64,000 nt of DNA from Buchananella sp. 14KM1171 (GTDB lineage Bacteria; Actinomycetota; Actinomycetes; Actinomycetales; Actinomycetaceae): contig NZ_CP159981.1 of assembly GCF_041380365.1 (NCBI RefSeq), positions 372,001-436,000 of the forward strand. The letters run 5' to 3'. The translations under genes and the position numbers were made by a program. Positions 63,993 to 64,000 of this stretch are shown here, one piece after another; the stretch's first letter is position 1, and each line of letters starts with the position of its first letter. The notes beneath the pieces were generated by a model that did no database searches, was not told the DNA's origin, and worked only from the letters and a program-made list of their open reading frames with translations.

Positions 63993-64000
63993 GCCGGTCA

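Overview
The window is 64 kb of a GC-rich actinobacterial chromosome. Pointers are the order rplU-rpmA-obg, an Rne/Rng-type RNase E/G with a long Ala/Glu/Lys-rich N-terminal arm, a SepIVA/DivIVA-like protein beside yceD-rnc-mutM, a DevS/DevR-like two-component pair, and a mucin-sugar phosphorylase (GH112). Together they suggest a host-associated member of the Actinomycetaceae or a close relative. The genus is inference; no rRNA is present.

Layout. (1) 1-13.3 kb is an accessory, defence-type island with a drop in GC after about 6.1 kb. It holds a large DUF1998 helicase cut by the window edge, a RelE-like/UvrD helicase translationally coupled to it, two orphan genes, a degenerate IS, a TIR-domain protein, and IS110 and IS3 remnants. 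(2) 13.3-19.1 kb holds lineage-specific hypothetical genes, several broken, plus a pair of tail-anchored paralogues. (3) 19.2-24.6 kb: HAD phosphatase, GNAT, tRNA-Ala, an intergenic region packed with repeats, rsfS, a low-complexity membrane protein and nadD. (4) 24.6-30.9 kb: an amino-sugar/galactoside cluster (class II aldolase, ROK kinase, AgaS-like SIS protein, DeoR regulator, galacto-/lacto-N-biose phosphorylase), with the GatZ/KbaZ partner 14 kb away at 39 kb. (5) 31-38.9 kb: proA, an Ltp-repeat protein, a cell-wall-binding adhesin with a Ser-Ala stalk, a HEAT-like protein and proB. (6) 40.3-46.4 kb: obg, rpmA, rplU, rne. (7) 46.9-56.1 kb: cydABDC plus a GAF histidine kinase in one run, with a convergent DevR-like regulator. 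(8) 56.2-64 kb: mutM-rnc-yceD-sepIVA-coaD-rsmD, a rhodanese lipoprotein, a PaiB-like protein and a fused pabB cut by the window edge.

How genes work together. GH112 phosphorylase would release galactose-1-phosphate and a HexNAc; the ROK, AgaS-like and GatY/GatZ-like proteins would carry the amino sugar towards tagatose-bisphosphate and triose phosphates. CydABDC gives a cytochrome bd oxidase and its assembly exporter. A perfect dyad upstream of cydA has the half-sites and spacing of a DosR box, which fits the adjacent DevS/DevR-like pair.

The least explained structures are three intergenic elements (about 21.05-21.20, 21.26-21.34 and 55.05-55.22 kb). Each is built from short cores on an exact 20-bp lattice that flips orientation about a fixed centre; the third abuts a gene remnant. 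A short dispersed motif (CGACGTTCCGCC and variants) also recurs in intergenic DNA and in protein linkers far more often than base composition would predict.
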